A stretch of 64,000 nt of DNA from Gramella jeungdoensis (GCF_023805255.1 NZ_JAMSCK010000003.1:248001-312000), one strand, 5' to 3'; counted from the first letter of the stretch, positions 9,095 through 18,768 are shown. The notes: generated by a model from the sequence alone, not told the origin. Translations and numbers: made by a program.

Positions 9095-9385
9095 TTATTC
9101 ATAGAGACCCAGGCGGTTTCTTAGCCGCCTGTTGTCTTTTTGAAGCTCACGGATCTGTTTTAAAAGATGGTTTACAGCTTCAAGGCCTTCCAGGTTTATA
9201 TCGAGATCTCGGTGTAGACGTATCATTTTCTCGAAATCGGCCAGGTAATCATAATGAATATATTCGGTTTCCTCGATCTTCACGATTTCTATGATACCGC
9301 TTTCATATAAGGAATTAACAAACTGATATTCCACTTCGTATCTTACGCAGATCTCCTGGGCTGGGATTAAATCTTCCTTGTTCAT
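9095..9385 (-). CDS. cbpM: Chaperone modulator CbpM
   Basis: A 96-residue MerR-like helical protein matching CbpM, which binds the J-domain of CbpA and controls its co-chaperone and DNA-binding activity. A tail rich in charged residues (LRELQKDNRRLRNRLG type) suggests a short coiled coil. Its ATG overlaps the cbpA stop in an ATGA junction at 9382-9385, the usual cbpA-cbpM translational coupling. Little else could fit this position. Confidence 0.88.
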   Translation of the reverse strand: MNKEDLIPAQEICVRYEVEYQFVNSLYESGIIEIVKIEETEYIHYDYLADFEKMIRLHRDLDINLEGLEAVNHLLKQIRELQKDNRRLRNRLGLYE

Positions 9386-10305
9386 AATCCTGATTTTTTC
9401 AGTTCTTCGAATAATTCTTTCTGTTTCGCAGAAAGGTGCGTTGGGATCTTCACTTTATAAGTAATGTAAAGATCCCCAAACTGATTCTCTCTTTTGTATT
9501 TTGGAAAGCCTTTCCCTTTTAATTTCACCTGTGCACCATTCTGAGTTCCGGGCTTCACCTTTAGTTTTACTTTTCCGTCGAATGTCTTCACGTGTATCTC
9601 TCCTCCAAGAACCGCTGTGCTCAAATCTAACTGTTCGGTAGAATAAAGATTTTCCTTTTCTCTGCGGAAACTGGTATCGTTAAGAATATTGAAAGTGATA
9701 TAGAGATCACCTTTGGGCCCACCCTGGATACCTGGACCCCCATGTCCTTTAATCTTTATCGTCTGACCATTCTCCACACCTGCCGGAATAGTAAGACGAA
9801 TATTCTTTCCGTTTACGGTAAGTGTATGTTTCTGACTCTTATAGACTTCGCTTAATCTTAGTTGAAGCTCGGCATTGTAATCCTGTCCTTTAAAATGGCC
9901 TCCCCGGTGTGAACCCCGGGCGCGGGCACGACCTCCGAACATCTGTTCAAAAAAATCTGAAAAGGTATCATCATCAAAACTACCGGAATAGCTATACGAC
10001 TGCCCGCTTCCTCCAAAACCTCCGCCGAATCCACCACCGCTAGCAGCCTGTTGCCTTTTTGCCTCCTCAAACTGGTCAGCATGCTTCCAGTCTTTGCCGT
10101 ATTCATCATATTTTTTTCGTTTTTCAGGATCACTAAGCACTTCGTGAGCCTCATTGATCTGCTGAAAACGCAATTGCGCATCTTTATCATTTGGATTAAG
10201 ATCGGGGTGATATTTTCGCGCGAGTTTTCTGTAAGCTTTTTTGATATCGGCCTGTGATGCCGACTTATCCAGTTCTAAAAGTTTATAGTAGTCTATAAAT
10301 TCCAT
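9382..10305 (-). CDS. cbpA: CbpA-type DnaJ co-chaperone
   Basis: A 307-residue J-domain protein that stimulates DnaK ATPase and in E. coli also binds curved DNA. The J-domain occupies about 1-70 with the HPD tripeptide in KYHPDLNPND. A Gly/Phe-rich linker follows (GGGFGGGFGGSG), then two C-terminal beta domains. The Cys-rich zinc finger of true DnaJ is absent, making this a class B protein. The ATG at 10305 (MEFIDYYKLLEL) is preferred over TTG at 10317, which would overlap the previous gene. It is middle gene of the dinB-like/cbpA/cbpM operon. Confidence 0.93.
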   Translation of the reverse strand: MEFIDYYKLLELDKSASQADIKKAYRKLARKYHPDLNPNDKDAQLRFQQINEAHEVLSDPEKRKKYDEYGKDWKHADQFEEAKRQQAASGGGFGGGFGGSGQSYSYSGSFDDDTFSDFFEQMFGGRARARGSHRGGHFKGQDYNAELQLRLSEVYKSQKHTLTVNGKNIRLTIPAGVENGQTIKIKGHGGPGIQGGPKGDLYITFNILNDTSFRREKENLYSTEQLDLSTAVLGGEIHVKTFDGKVKLKVKPGTQNGAQVKLKGKGFPKYKRENQFGDLYITYKVKIPTHLSAKQKELFEELKKSGL

Positions 10306-10313
10306 GTTAGAGA

Positions 10314-10823
10314 TCAAGCTTTAAAAACACCAGAATCCAGTTCTTTTCTTTTCAACTGACTTTCTATAAGTCCAATTTGACCTATATGGTAAATATCATG
10401 CTGAATGATTCCCCTTATAAGATATTCAAAATCATAATCTTTTCCTTTCACCTTTTCATCCAGATAGGAATCATCTGTCTGTTCATTCAGAAGTTCATAT
10501 ATACTGCTCTGGGCAGCAACCAGTTTTGCCTTTAAAGCCTCCCATTCTTCTGCCGAGTTTACTTCCACTTTAGGCCAGTCCCTTTCCGAATCGATATCAA
10601 TATCATAGACCTCATTCGATTCGAGTTTTTCAATAGCAAATGTCTTCCACGCAATAAGGTGTCCAACGATCTCAGCCACGGTATGAGACTCGGGAATACA
10701 GGTCTTGTAACCAATCTTATGAGGAACATTCTCCAGTTTTCGCATTACTGATTGCCCGTACCATGGCTCCCCCTCGAATATCTCTGAAAGGGATCTTATC
10801 AGCTTGTTTGTTCTCTTTTTCAT
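10314..10823 (-). CDS. DinB superfamily protein
   Basis: A 169-residue predicted four-helix-bundle protein of the DinB/YfiT superfamily. Candidate metal ligands H47 or H55, H142 and H146 are arranged as in metal-binding members (HxVAExxGH...QHDIYHIGQI). The family includes thiol transferases (bacillithiol or mycothiol dependent) and proteins of unknown role. It is first gene of the cbpA-cbpM transcription unit and ends 8 bases before cbpA. Its biochemical activity is unknown; it is not the DinB DNA polymerase. Confidence 0.85.
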   Translation of the reverse strand: MKKRTNKLIRSLSEIFEGEPWYGQSVMRKLENVPHKIGYKTCIPESHTVAEIVGHLIAWKTFAIEKLESNEVYDIDIDSERDWPKVEVNSAEEWEALKAKLVAAQSSIYELLNEQTDDSYLDEKVKGKDYDFEYLIRGIIQHDIYHIGQIGLIESQLKRKELDSGVFKA

Positions 10824-11028
10824 TTCAATGTAGGATGAAAAAGAAAATTACGAAAATTGAATTTTAGCACCCGTTAAGCTTTTGCCAAAAACCGCTTTCT
10901 GCCAGCTAGAGAAGGCTGTTAAGGCTTGAGAATGCAAAATGTCTCAAGTCGCTCAATTTCAAAAGAATCAACAAATTATAAAGTATTTTAAACTAGTTCT
11001 AAATAGACCTTAAAAAGACTGCCAAAGT

Positions 11029-11059
11029 TTGTTAAAAAACATTATGAAGTGTATTTTTG
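11029..11059 (+). promoter_or_regulatory. Promoter of sdhCAB
   Basis: TTG at 11029-11031 (within TTTG), a 20-base spacer, then TATTTTTG at 11052-11059, a full match to the Bacteroidota consensus. The sdhC ATG lies 31 bases downstream. The gap 10824-11028 upstream holds nothing else I can identify. Confidence 0.7.
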
Positions 11060-11090
11060 CTGCACTTTATCAAAATAATTCAAAACATTT

Positions 11091-11807
11091 ATGGCGAAAT
11101 CTGCGCTTTTAAAGTCATCTCTTGCGAAAAAATACTGGATGGCTTTCACCGGCCTTTTTCTGTGCCTGTTTTTAGTTGGACACCTTTTCGGAAATTTGCA
11201 ATTATTAATCCCTGTAAGTGAAGGAGCCAGGGATCAGTTCAACGAATATGCACTATTCATGACTACCAATCCTGCTGTTAAGGTATTATCCTATCTTACT
11301 TATTTCAGTATCATTTTTCATGCTATTGACGGGATTGCACTTACTATCAATAACCGAAAGGCAAGACCTCAGGGTTATGTGAGTTTTAAACCTTCTACAA
11401 ACACTATGTGGTCCTCGAGAAATATGGGGATTCTCGGAACTGTAATTCTGGCGTTTATCGTAGTACATATGACAATGTTCTGGGGAGAAATGAAATTTGG
11501 CGGACTGGACGAAACGATCTATACCACTGCAAATGGTGAAGAGGTAAAAGATCTTTACACTTTAACTATTAAGACCTTTCAGGATGCTGAATTCGGACTG
11601 CTTTGGGCAATAGCCTACGGCGTAGCTATGCTTGCTATCGCATTTCACCTTTCTCATGGTTTCTCTAGCGGATTTCAGTCACTTGGTATTAATCATCCAA
11701 AATACAATGTTTTTATAAAGAAGATCGGAATGGCTTTCGCGATCCTTATTCCGCTGGCCTTTGCCGTGATCCCTTTTTATATTCACTTTGTATTAGAAAA
11801 AATTTAA
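11091..11807 (+). CDS. sdhC: Succinate dehydrogenase cytochrome b subunit (fused SdhC)
   Basis: A 238-residue integral membrane protein with about five hydrophobic helices, the single-subunit cytochrome b type found in Bacteroidota and epsilonproteobacteria. It anchors the SdhAB catalytic part, carries heme and passes electrons to menaquinone. Histidines in the helices (VGHLFGNLQLL, IIFHAIDGIAL, IVVHMTMFWGE, AFHLSHGFSSGF) are candidate heme ligands. It heads the sdhCAB operon, three bases before sdhA. No SdhD is present or needed with this architecture. Confidence 0.95.
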   Translation: MAKSALLKSSLAKKYWMAFTGLFLCLFLVGHLFGNLQLLIPVSEGARDQFNEYALFMTTNPAVKVLSYLTYFSIIFHAIDGIALTINNRKARPQGYVSFKPSTNTMWSSRNMGILGTVILAFIVVHMTMFWGEMKFGGLDETIYTTANGEEVKDLYTLTIKTFQDAEFGLLWAIAYGVAMLAIAFHLSHGFSSGFQSLGINHPKYNVFIKKIGMAFAILIPLAFAVIPFYIHFVLEKI

Positions 11808-11810
11808 GCT

Positions 11811-13814
11811 ATGGGAGTATTTGAATCTAAAGCACCTAAAGGCCCATTGGCAGAAAAGTGGACCAATCACAAAAACGATATAAACCTTGTTAACCCTGCC
11901 AACAAACGTAATATTGATGTTATAGTTGTTGGAACCGGACTTGCCGGTGGTAGTGCCGCCGCAACCCTGGCTGAACTGGGATACAACGTAAAAACATTCT
12001 GCTATCAGGATTCTCCCCGTAGAGCTCACTCCATTGCGGCTCAGGGAGGTATCAACGCAGCAAAGAATTACCAGGGAGACGGTGATTCTATCTACCGTCT
12101 TTTCTACGATACTATCAAAGGTGGTGATTACCGCTCAAGAGAGGCGAACGTTTACCGACTTGCAGAAGTTTCCGGTAACATCATCGATCAGTGTGTGGCT
12201 CAGGGAGTTCCTTTCGCGCGTGAATATGGTGGTCTTCTGGACAACCGTTCTTTCGGAGGGGTTCTTGTATCAAGGACTTTCTATGCAAAAGGACAAACCG
12301 GTCAGCAGTTACTGCTTGGAGCATACTCAGCGATGAACCGCCAGATCAACCGTGGAAAGATCCAGGCTTTCAACAGGCATGAAATGCTTGATATCGTAAA
12401 GGTTGACGGAAAAGCCCGAGGTATTATCGCCAGGAACCTGGTAACTGGAGAACTTGAAAGACATTCAGCACATGCGGTGGTGATCGCTTCGGGAGGTTAC
12501 GGTAACGTATTCTTCCTTTCAACCAACGCGATGGGAAGTAACGTAACTGCCAGCTGGAAAATACATAAAAAGGGAGCTTATTTCGCTAACCCTTGTTTTA
12601 CTCAGATCCACCCTACCTGTATTCCGGTTTCGGGAGATCACCAGTCTAAACTGACGCTGATGTCTGAATCCCTTCGTAATGATGGTAGAATCTGGGTTCC
12701 GAAGAAAAAAGAAGACGCTGAAGCTATCAGGGCGGGCAAGAAAAAACCAACCGAGCTTTCAGAAGAAGAAAGAGATTATTACCTGGAAAGAAGGTATCCG
12801 GCATTTGGTAACCTTGTGCCTCGTGATGTGGCTTCAAGAGCGGCAAAAGAGCGTTGTGATGCTGGTTTCGGAGTAAATAAAACAGGTGAAGCAGTTTACC
12901 TTGATTTTAGTTCAGCCATCATGCGTTACGGAAAAGAAGCTGCAACCACTCAGAAGATCGATAATCCTTCAGAAGCAAAAATAAAGGAGTTAGGAAAAGA
13001 GGTTGTGGAAGCCAAATATGGTAACCTTTTCCAAATGTACGAGAAGATCGTAGATCAGAATCCATACGAAACTCCAATGATGATCTATCCTGCGGTGCAT
13101 TATACCATGGGTGGTGTCTGGGTTGATTATAACCTACAAACAACTATTCCGGGATGTTACGCGATCGGGGAAGCTAACTTCTCAGATCACGGTGCCAACA
13201 GGCTGGGTGCTTCTGCCCTGATGCAGGGACTTGCTGATGGATATTTTGTTCTTCCATATACCATTGGTAACTATCTTTCTCAGGATATCAGGACCGGTAA
13301 AATCCCAACCGATTCTCCGGAATTTGATGAGGCTGAAAAAGAAGTTCGTGAAAGAATTGAAAAGTTCATCAATAATAAAGGAACTAAATCTGTAGACCAT
13401 TTCCATAAATTGCTTGGTAAGATCATGTGGAACAAAGTGGGAATGGCCAGAAATGCAGAAGGCCTCAAAGAAGCTATCGAAGAGATCAAGCAACTTCGTG
13501 AAGAATTCTGGAAAGATGTGAAAGTTCCTGGTTCTGCTGACGAAATGAATGCCGAGCTTGAAAAAGCCGGTCGTGTGGCCGATTTCCTTGAGCTTGGAGA
13601 ACTTTTTGCTAAAGATGCACTTCACAGAAATGAATCCTGTGGAGGTCACTTCAGGGAAGAATATCAAACCGAAGAAGGGGAAGCCCTTCGTGACGACGAG
13701 AACTTTATGTATGTAGCCGCCTGGGAATACACTGGTAATCCCGGAGAAGCCGTACTTCATAAAGAAGAACTGGATTACGAGAATATCGAAGTAAAAACAA
13801 GGAGCTATAAATAA
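11811..13814 (+). CDS. sdhA: Succinate dehydrogenase flavoprotein subunit
   Basis: A 667-residue FAD-containing subunit that oxidises succinate to fumarate in the TCA cycle. The dinucleotide-binding motif [10 protein letters not shown] is at about 41-50. H73 in [10 protein letters not shown] is the expected site of covalent FAD attachment. Further blocks include HPTCIP and the FAD-binding [13 protein letters not shown]. It is longer than E. coli SdhA (588) as usual for Bacteroidota. The gene lies between sdhC and sdhB; a 69-base spacer with inverted repeats separates it from sdhB. Confidence 0.97.
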   Translation: MGVFESKAPKGPLAEKWTNHKNDINLVNPANKRNIDVIVVGTGLAGGSAAATLAELGYNVKTFCYQDSPRRAHSIAAQGGINAAKNYQGDGDSIYRLFYDTIKGGDYRSREANVYRLAEVSGNIIDQCVAQGVPFAREYGGLLDNRSFGGVLVSRTFYAKGQTGQQLLLGAYSAMNRQINRGKIQAFNRHEMLDIVKVDGKARGIIARNLVTGELERHSAHAVVIASGGYGNVFFLSTNAMGSNVTASWKIHKKGAYFANPCFTQIHPTCIPVSGDHQSKLTLMSESLRNDGRIWVPKKKEDAEAIRAGKKKPTELSEEERDYYLERRYPAFGNLVPRDVASRAAKERCDAGFGVNKTGEAVYLDFSSAIMRYGKEAATTQKIDNPSEAKIKELGKEVVEAKYGNLFQMYEKIVDQNPYETPMMIYPAVHYTMGGVWVDYNLQTTIPGCYAIGEANFSDHGANRLGASALMQGLADGYFVLPYTIGNYLSQDIRTGKIPTDSPEFDEAEKEVRERIEKFINNKGTKSVDHFHKLLGKIMWNKVGMARNAEGLKEAIEEIKQLREEFWKDVKVPGSADEMNAELEKAGRVADFLELGELFAKDALHRNESCGGHFREEYQTEEGEALRDDENFMYVAAWEYTGNPGEAVLHKEELDYENIEVKTRSYK

Positions 13815-13877
13815 TTTGAAAATTTGAAAATGCGTTAATTTAATTGACTAATTTTCAAATTCTCAGATTTTCAAATT
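13813..13877. repeat. Inverted AATTTGAAAAT repeats between sdhA and sdhB
   Basis: AATTTGAAAATTTGAAAAT at 13813-13831 faces ATTTTCAAATT copies at 13851-13861 and 13867-13877, separated by AT-rich sequence. The arms can fold into an AT-rich hairpin in the sdhA-sdhB spacer. Its role could be mRNA processing or differential expression within the operon, or it may be an interspersed flavobacterial repeat. Confidence 0.7.
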
Positions 13878-13883
13878 GAAAAT

Positions 13884-14627
13884 ATGAACCTTACATTAAA
13901 AATATGGCGTCAGAAGAACGCCGACACCAAAGGAAAAGTAGTAACCTACCAGGTTGCAGACATCTCTCCAGATATGTCTTTTCTTGAAATGATGGATGTT
14001 CTTAACGAGCAGCTTATCGAAAAAGGAGATGAACCCGTAGCTTTTGACCATGACTGTCGCGAAGGAATTTGTGGATCATGTAACCTGCAGATCAACGGTG
14101 AACCTCACGGGCCAGACCGTGGTGTTACTACCTGTCAGTTACACATGAGAAGATTCAAGGATGGTGACACCATCGTAATTGAACCTTTCCGTGCGAAGGC
14201 ATTCCCGGTGATCAAGGACCTTGTGGTAGACAGAAGCTCTTTCGACCGCATTCAACAGGCCGGTGGTTATATTTCTGTGAACACTTCAGGAAACACCCAG
14301 GATGCCAACTCTATTCCAATTGAAAAAGATAATGCAGATATGTCTTTCTACGCGGCCACTTGTATTGGTTGTGGTGCCTGTGTTGCAGCATGTAAGAATG
14401 CCAGCGCCATGCTTTTCACCGCTGCTAAAGTAAGTCAGTTTGCTTTACTTCCTCAGGGTGAAGTAGAGGCCGACCGCCGTGTACTTCAAATGGTAGAGCA
14501 AATGGATAAGGAAGGTTTTGGTAACTGTACCAATACCGGAGCCTGTGAAATTGAGTGTCCAAAAGGTATTTCTTTAGAGAACATCGCAAGAATGAACAGA
14601 GAATATTTGAAAGCCAGCGTTAAGTAA
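13884..14627 (+). CDS. sdhB: Succinate dehydrogenase iron-sulfur subunit
   Basis: A 247-residue subunit carrying three Fe-S clusters that link SdhA flavin to the SdhC quinone site. The [2Fe-2S] ligands are C58, C63, C66 and C84 (CREGICGSC ... C). The C-terminal ferredoxin part has C160, C163, C166 and C170 ([11 protein letters not shown]) and C215, C221 and C225 for the [4Fe-4S] and [3Fe-4S] clusters. It is last in the sdhCAB operon, followed 30 bases later by a terminator. Confidence 0.97.
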   Translation: MNLTLKIWRQKNADTKGKVVTYQVADISPDMSFLEMMDVLNEQLIEKGDEPVAFDHDCREGICGSCNLQINGEPHGPDRGVTTCQLHMRRFKDGDTIVIEPFRAKAFPVIKDLVVDRSSFDRIQQAGGYISVNTSGNTQDANSIPIEKDNADMSFYAATCIGCGACVAACKNASAMLFTAAKVSQFALLPQGEVEADRRVLQMVEQMDKEGFGNCTNTGACEIECPKGISLENIARMNREYLKASVK

Positions 14628-14656
14628 TTAACAATCGTTTAAGCGAATATAGAAGG

Positions 14657-14684
14657 TCCCGGGCTTTGCAGTCCGGGATTTTTT
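14657..14684 (+). terminator. Terminator of sdhCAB
   Basis: TCCCGG at 14657-14662 pairs with CCGGGA at 14673-14678, followed by six T's at 14679-14684. It lies just after the sdhB stop and before the aminotransferase start. Confidence 0.85.
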
Positions 14685-14706
14685 ATGCATTTTAATTAAA
14701 AATTCC

Positions 14707-15864
14707 ATGATGGCAGATATCAGGACTATTTCTTCAAAATTACCAGATACCACTCCAAGCATTTTCTCTGTAATGAGCAGAATGGCTAATGAGTATAACG
14801 CCATCAACCTGTCGCAGGGTTTTCCGAATTTTGAAACAGACAAAAAACTGAAAAAACTTGTGACCAAAGCGATGAAAAAAGGTTACAATCAGTATCCCCC
14901 GTCACATGGTGTACAGGAATTGAGAGAGGAGATCGCAAAAAAGATCGCTGATCTCTATGACAAGGAATATGATCCTGAAACTGAGATCACCCTTACAGCC
15001 GGTGCTACCCAGGCGCTCTACTGTGCGATTACGGCATTTATTCATCCCGGCGATGAAGTAATTGTTTTAAAGCCCGCTTACGATAGCTACGAACCTACCA
15101 TACAGATTAATGGAGGGAAACCGGTTCTTATACAGCTAAAGGGTGAAAATTATAAGGTTGACTGGAACGAGGTGAAAGAGGCCATCACGCCACGAACGAA
15201 AATGATAATTATAAATACGCCTCATAACCCCACAGGGACTGTTCTTTTAGAAGAAGACATGAAAAAGCTGGAAGAGATGCTTGAGGGCACCGATATTATT
15301 TTATTGAGCGACGAAGTCTATGAGCATTTGATATTTGACGGGATAGACCATCAGAGCGCCTCAAAGCTTCCCGGGCTCGCTGAAAGAGCCATCGTTTGCG
15401 CTTCCTTCGGAAAGACTTTTCATAACACAGGCTGGAAGACCGGCTATTGTGTGGCCCCTGAATATCTAATGAAAGAGATCTGGAAGATACATGAGGTGAC
15501 AGTATTTTCAGTAAATCACCCAATGCAGAAGGCTTATTCGGAATACATCAAAACACCGGAACATTACCTTGAACTTTCTTCATTCTATCAGAAGAAAAGG
15601 GATCTGTTCCTTAATCTGATCGAGCAATCAAGGTTCAAATTTTCCCCATCCTTGGGTACCTATTTTCAACTTTTGAATTATTCTGATATCACTCAGGAAA
15701 ATGATGTAACTTTTGCAGAGAGACTGGTTAAAGAACATGGCCTGGCTTCTATCCCCGTTTCGGTTTTCAATATTGACCAAAAAGACCACAAACAACTAAG
15801 ATTCTGCTTCGCCAAGACCGATGAAACTTTAGAGCAGGCTGCAGAAATATTGTGCAAATTATAA
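14707..15864 (+). CDS. PLP-dependent class I/II aminotransferase (methionine aminotransferase-like)
   Basis: A 385-residue fold-type I aminotransferase. The PLP lysine is K236 in SFGKTFHNTGWKTGY. Other family blocks are TAGATQAL (about 97-104), NTPHNPTG (170-177) and LSDEVYEH (200-207). The sequence resembles the YbdL/KAT group, which transaminates methionine and aromatic amino acids using 2-oxo acids. The start may be the ATG at 14707 or the next codon at 14710. It ends one base before the phosphoesterase gene, so the two are probably cotranscribed. Confidence 0.9.
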   Translation: MMADIRTISSKLPDTTPSIFSVMSRMANEYNAINLSQGFPNFETDKKLKKLVTKAMKKGYNQYPPSHGVQELREEIAKKIADLYDKEYDPETEITLTAGATQALYCAITAFIHPGDEVIVLKPAYDSYEPTIQINGGKPVLIQLKGENYKVDWNEVKEAITPRTKMIIINTPHNPTGTVLLEEDMKKLEEMLEGTDIILLSDEVYEHLIFDGIDHQSASKLPGLAERAIVCASFGKTFHNTGWKTGYCVAPEYLMKEIWKIHEVTVFSVNHPMQKAYSEYIKTPEHYLELSSFYQKKRDLFLNLIEQSRFKFSPSLGTYFQLLNYSDITQENDVTFAERLVKEHGLASIPVSVFNIDQKDHKQLRFCFAKTDETLEQAAEILCKL

Positions 15865-15865
15865 G

Positions 15866-16501
15866 ATGAATCTCAATATTAGGATCAGAAGTCGTGATTT
15901 TGTACTGCATCCTTCCGGAGCTGTTTACTGGCCGGAACAGGAGATCCTTCTTATAGCTGATGTTCATCTGGGTAAGATTTCACATTTCCGAAAACACGGA
16001 AGTGCCGTACCTGTTAAGGCCATTGCCAATAACTTCAGAAAAATGGATACACTTTTAAAGGAGTTCGATCCTGAACATATTGTCTTTCTTGGAGATCTTT
16101 TCCACAGTTCAATAAATATGGAATGGCATATGTTTGAAGACTGGCATTCTACCCTTGATAATCAGGTTCATTTAATTGCCGGCAACCATGATATAATTTC
16201 ACCTTTAAAATATGAGAAACTGGGCATAAAGCTTTTTTCTGAAGTAAAGGTTGACGGGTTTCTTTTAAGCCACCACCCTGAAAAGCGAGATGGACTATTC
16301 AACATCTGTGGCCACATTCACCCAGGATATAAAATGAGAGGTGATGGCAAGCAACAGTTGAAACTCTCATGCTTTTTTCAGAGTCAAAATCAGTTTATTC
16401 TTCCAGCATTCGGAGACTTTACAGGCAATTATTTTATGGAACCCGAAGAGGACGACCTGGTTTTTGCCATCACCGGAAAAGAAGTAATTTTAGTAAACTA
16501 A
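15866..16501 (+). CDS. pdeM: PdeM-like metallophosphoesterase (ligase-associated type)
   Basis: A 211-residue calcineurin-like phosphoesterase. The dimetal ligands are visible: D32 and H34 in LLIADVHLG, the aspartate of VFLGDLFHS, the NH pair of AGNHD, HH of LLSHHPEK and the GHIHPG motif. The overall pattern matches PdeM, the ligase-associated DNA damage response endonuclease family. In many genomes PdeM sits with an ATP-dependent ligase and a Lhr helicase; no such genes are here. The symbol is thus a family assignment only. Confidence 0.8.
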   Translation: MNLNIRIRSRDFVLHPSGAVYWPEQEILLIADVHLGKISHFRKHGSAVPVKAIANNFRKMDTLLKEFDPEHIVFLGDLFHSSINMEWHMFEDWHSTLDNQVHLIAGNHDIISPLKYEKLGIKLFSEVKVDGFLLSHHPEKRDGLFNICGHIHPGYKMRGDGKQQLKLSCFFQSQNQFILPAFGDFTGNYFMEPEEDDLVFAITGKEVILVN

Positions 16502-16513
16502 ATTTCACCTTCC

Positions 16514-17311
16514 ATGTTAAAGAGACTGGCCATTTTCAATTTTCTGTCAGTAATTCTCAGTATTGCCCTAAATTTCCTGGCGCAAACAGGGCAGATAAAC
16601 GGGAAGACCATTGGTGAAATAAGTGATAAATACCAAAACCTTTTCACACCAGCCAATTATGCCTTTTCCATCTGGGGACTCATTTTTACAGGTTTACTGG
16701 TGTTTTCTAGCTTCATGCTTTACCAGGCCTTTTCAAACGGAAAGTATACTGATTTCATCAAAAATACTTCCGGCTGGTTTATAGTCACCAATATAGCGAT
16801 GAGTGGCTGGATCGTTGCCTGGCTTTACGAATACATTGGCCTTTCAGTGATCTTTATGTTCCTTATTCTAATAAAACTGCTTAAGATCATCCTCAACAAT
16901 GATATGGAAAAGTGGGATGCACCCATACAGACCATAGCATTTTACTGGTGGCCTATCTGTCTTTTTTCAGGCTGGATAAGCGTGGCCGTAATTGCTAATA
17001 TGGCTTCCTATCTTTCTAAAATTGGCTGGGATGGAGCCATTTTTTCTGAAGTCGAATGGACGGTGATCATGATAGGTGTTGCAACCATAATCAATTTGCT
17101 AATGATACACCTGAGAAATATGCGTGAATATGCTGCTGTGGGCATATGGGCATTAGTAGCTATTTATGTAAGACACCAGGGACCTGAAGAATTGATAGCA
17201 AAAACCGCCCTGGGCGGAGCTATTCTTTTATTTCTGAATATCTCCTATCATGCTTTTATCAACCGTAAAACCAATCCGGTTTACCGGCTGCTTCATGGCC
17301 AGAAACTTTAA
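16514..17311 (+). CDS. TspO/MBR-related tryptophan-rich membrane protein
   Basis: A 265-residue protein with about seven hydrophobic segments and many tryptophans (for example FSIWGLIFTG, MSGWIVAWLYEY, AFYWWPICLFSGW). It resembles proteins labelled tryptophan-rich sensory protein, distant TspO relatives in which ligands may be tetrapyrroles or isoprenoids. It is longer than classic five-helix TspO (about 160). It starts 12 bases after the phosphoesterase gene, and its last four bases overlap the end of the convergent oxidoreductase gene. The ligand is unknown. Confidence 0.78.
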   Translation: MLKRLAIFNFLSVILSIALNFLAQTGQINGKTIGEISDKYQNLFTPANYAFSIWGLIFTGLLVFSSFMLYQAFSNGKYTDFIKNTSGWFIVTNIAMSGWIVAWLYEYIGLSVIFMFLILIKLLKIILNNDMEKWDAPIQTIAFYWWPICLFSGWISVAVIANMASYLSKIGWDGAIFSEVEWTVIMIGVATIINLLMIHLRNMREYAAVGIWALVAIYVRHQGPEELIAKTALGGAILLFLNISYHAFINRKTNPVYRLLHGQKL

Positions 17312-18696
17312 ACCATAAATTTAATATCACCCGCCCAGCTTGGGTAGCTGAATATCATACCTTTCAGAGTCTCACAGCTCAGTCTTCCGCACATAGCCAT
17401 AACAAACATATTGATCATTTCACTTGCTTCGGCACTTACAAGATGTGCTCCAAGTATAAGTCCTGTTTTTTTATCAACCAGGGTTTTGAAAGCATAATAA
17501 TCATCATTAATTCGTTTGGAATTAAACCATTGCGGGACATTCTTTTGCTCTACATGAAAATCATAACCTTTTTCTCTGGCCTGCTTTTCATTTAATCCAA
17601 CAGAAGCCAGATTAGGAAGGGTAAATACCACCGAAGGTTGTGGAGGAAAATCAACGGTTTTAGATCGATTCTTATTCAGAATATTTGCAGCTACAATTCG
17701 GGCCTCCTGTGAAGACAAAGGCGTTAATGGCAGTCCCTCACTGGCTGAAACATCACCACAGGCATAAACACTTTTATTCGTGGGGCTTTGAAGATGTTCG
17801 TTAACAACAACACCTTTTTTTGAAAATTCAATATTACCTTTTTTTAGATCCAATTCATCTATAGCAGGTACTCTCCCGGCTGCATTTATAACCAGTTTGG
17901 CCTTAACGGAAATCTCCTTTCCGTTTTGAGCGGCCTTCACGCGATAATTTGTCCGCAGTTTTTCAACTTCTTTTACACGGGCATTAAAAATGAATTTGAT
18001 GCCTATATCTTCTGAAGCCTTCTGAAGATATTTCACCATATCCTCATCAAAATTGCCCAGAGGTCTAGATTCGGCATCTATAAGGGTGACTTCAACCCCG
18101 CACCTCGCGGCCATATGGGCGAATTCCATTCCTATGTATCCTGCTCCAATAAAGACCATGCTTTCAGGCAATTCTTCCAGTTCAAGAAAATCGTCACTTA
18201 TAATAGGCAGGTCTCGCCCCGGAATTGGCAATTCCAGAGGTTTATTCCCCGTAGCAATTACAATATTTTTCGCCTTCACTGTTTTACCTTCAACAGAAAG
18301 GGTATTTTCATCAAGGAATTTTGGGGACTGGTGATACATTTTAATACCTAAGGCTTTCAGGTCTTTTTCGGTTGCGGCGGGAACCGCCTCTGTAAAAGAC
18401 TTTTTGAATTTCATAAGATCTTTCCAGCTTATTTCAGGCATTTTAGTGATCGCCTTGCCTTTCATTTTTTCGGCCCGGTCTATTATTTCGGTGAGTCCCA
18501 GAAGTACTTTTTTAGGATCGCAACCCCGATTTGCACAAGTGCCTCCGAATTCCCGGTTATCAGCTATGGCAACTCTAAGGCCCTCTTGCACGCATTCTTT
18601 AGCTACGCTTTTTCCGGCCGTACCTGTGCCCATCACAAAAACATCAAATTCTTCAATCCCCATATTTGCAGTGTTTCTCATGAATGTACTTATCAT
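17308..18696 (-). CDS. Class I pyridine nucleotide-disulfide oxidoreductase of unknown substrate
   Basis: A 462-residue flavoprotein related to glutathione reductase, dihydrolipoamide dehydrogenase and mercuric reductase. The FAD motif GTGTAGKSVAKE and the redox disulfide in GGTCANRGCDPKK are intact. A second nucleotide-binding motif, FIGAGYIGMEFA, is at mid-protein, and YACGDVSAS follows. The C-terminal dimer-domain His-Glu pair of those enzymes is not seen; the end reads IFSYPSWAGDIKFMV. It is probably not a lipoamide dehydrogenase. Other possible starts are the ATGs at 18681 and 18663. It is alone on its strand. Confidence 0.85.
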   Translation of the reverse strand: MISTFMRNTANMGIEEFDVFVMGTGTAGKSVAKECVQEGLRVAIADNREFGGTCANRGCDPKKVLLGLTEIIDRAEKMKGKAITKMPEISWKDLMKFKKSFTEAVPAATEKDLKALGIKMYHQSPKFLDENTLSVEGKTVKAKNIVIATGNKPLELPIPGRDLPIISDDFLELEELPESMVFIGAGYIGMEFAHMAARCGVEVTLIDAESRPLGNFDEDMVKYLQKASEDIGIKFIFNARVKEVEKLRTNYRVKAAQNGKEISVKAKLVINAAGRVPAIDELDLKKGNIEFSKKGVVVNEHLQSPTNKSVYACGDVSASEGLPLTPLSSQEARIVAANILNKNRSKTVDFPPQPSVVFTLPNLASVGLNEKQAREKGYDFHVEQKNVPQWFNSKRINDDYYAFKTLVDKKTGLILGAHLVSAEASEMINMFVMAMCGRLSCETLKGMIFSYPSWAGDIKFMV

Positions 18697-18768
18697 ATAA
18701 CAGATTTTGCGTTAGAGAAATGGTAAAATTCCAAAATGCTATATAATCGTTAAAAATGAATTTTTCGG

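Noticed and set aside
13182-13760. 192-codon open frame on the minus strand across sdhA
   Set aside because: It is the antisense shadow of a well-supported sdhA and has no domain or signal of its own.
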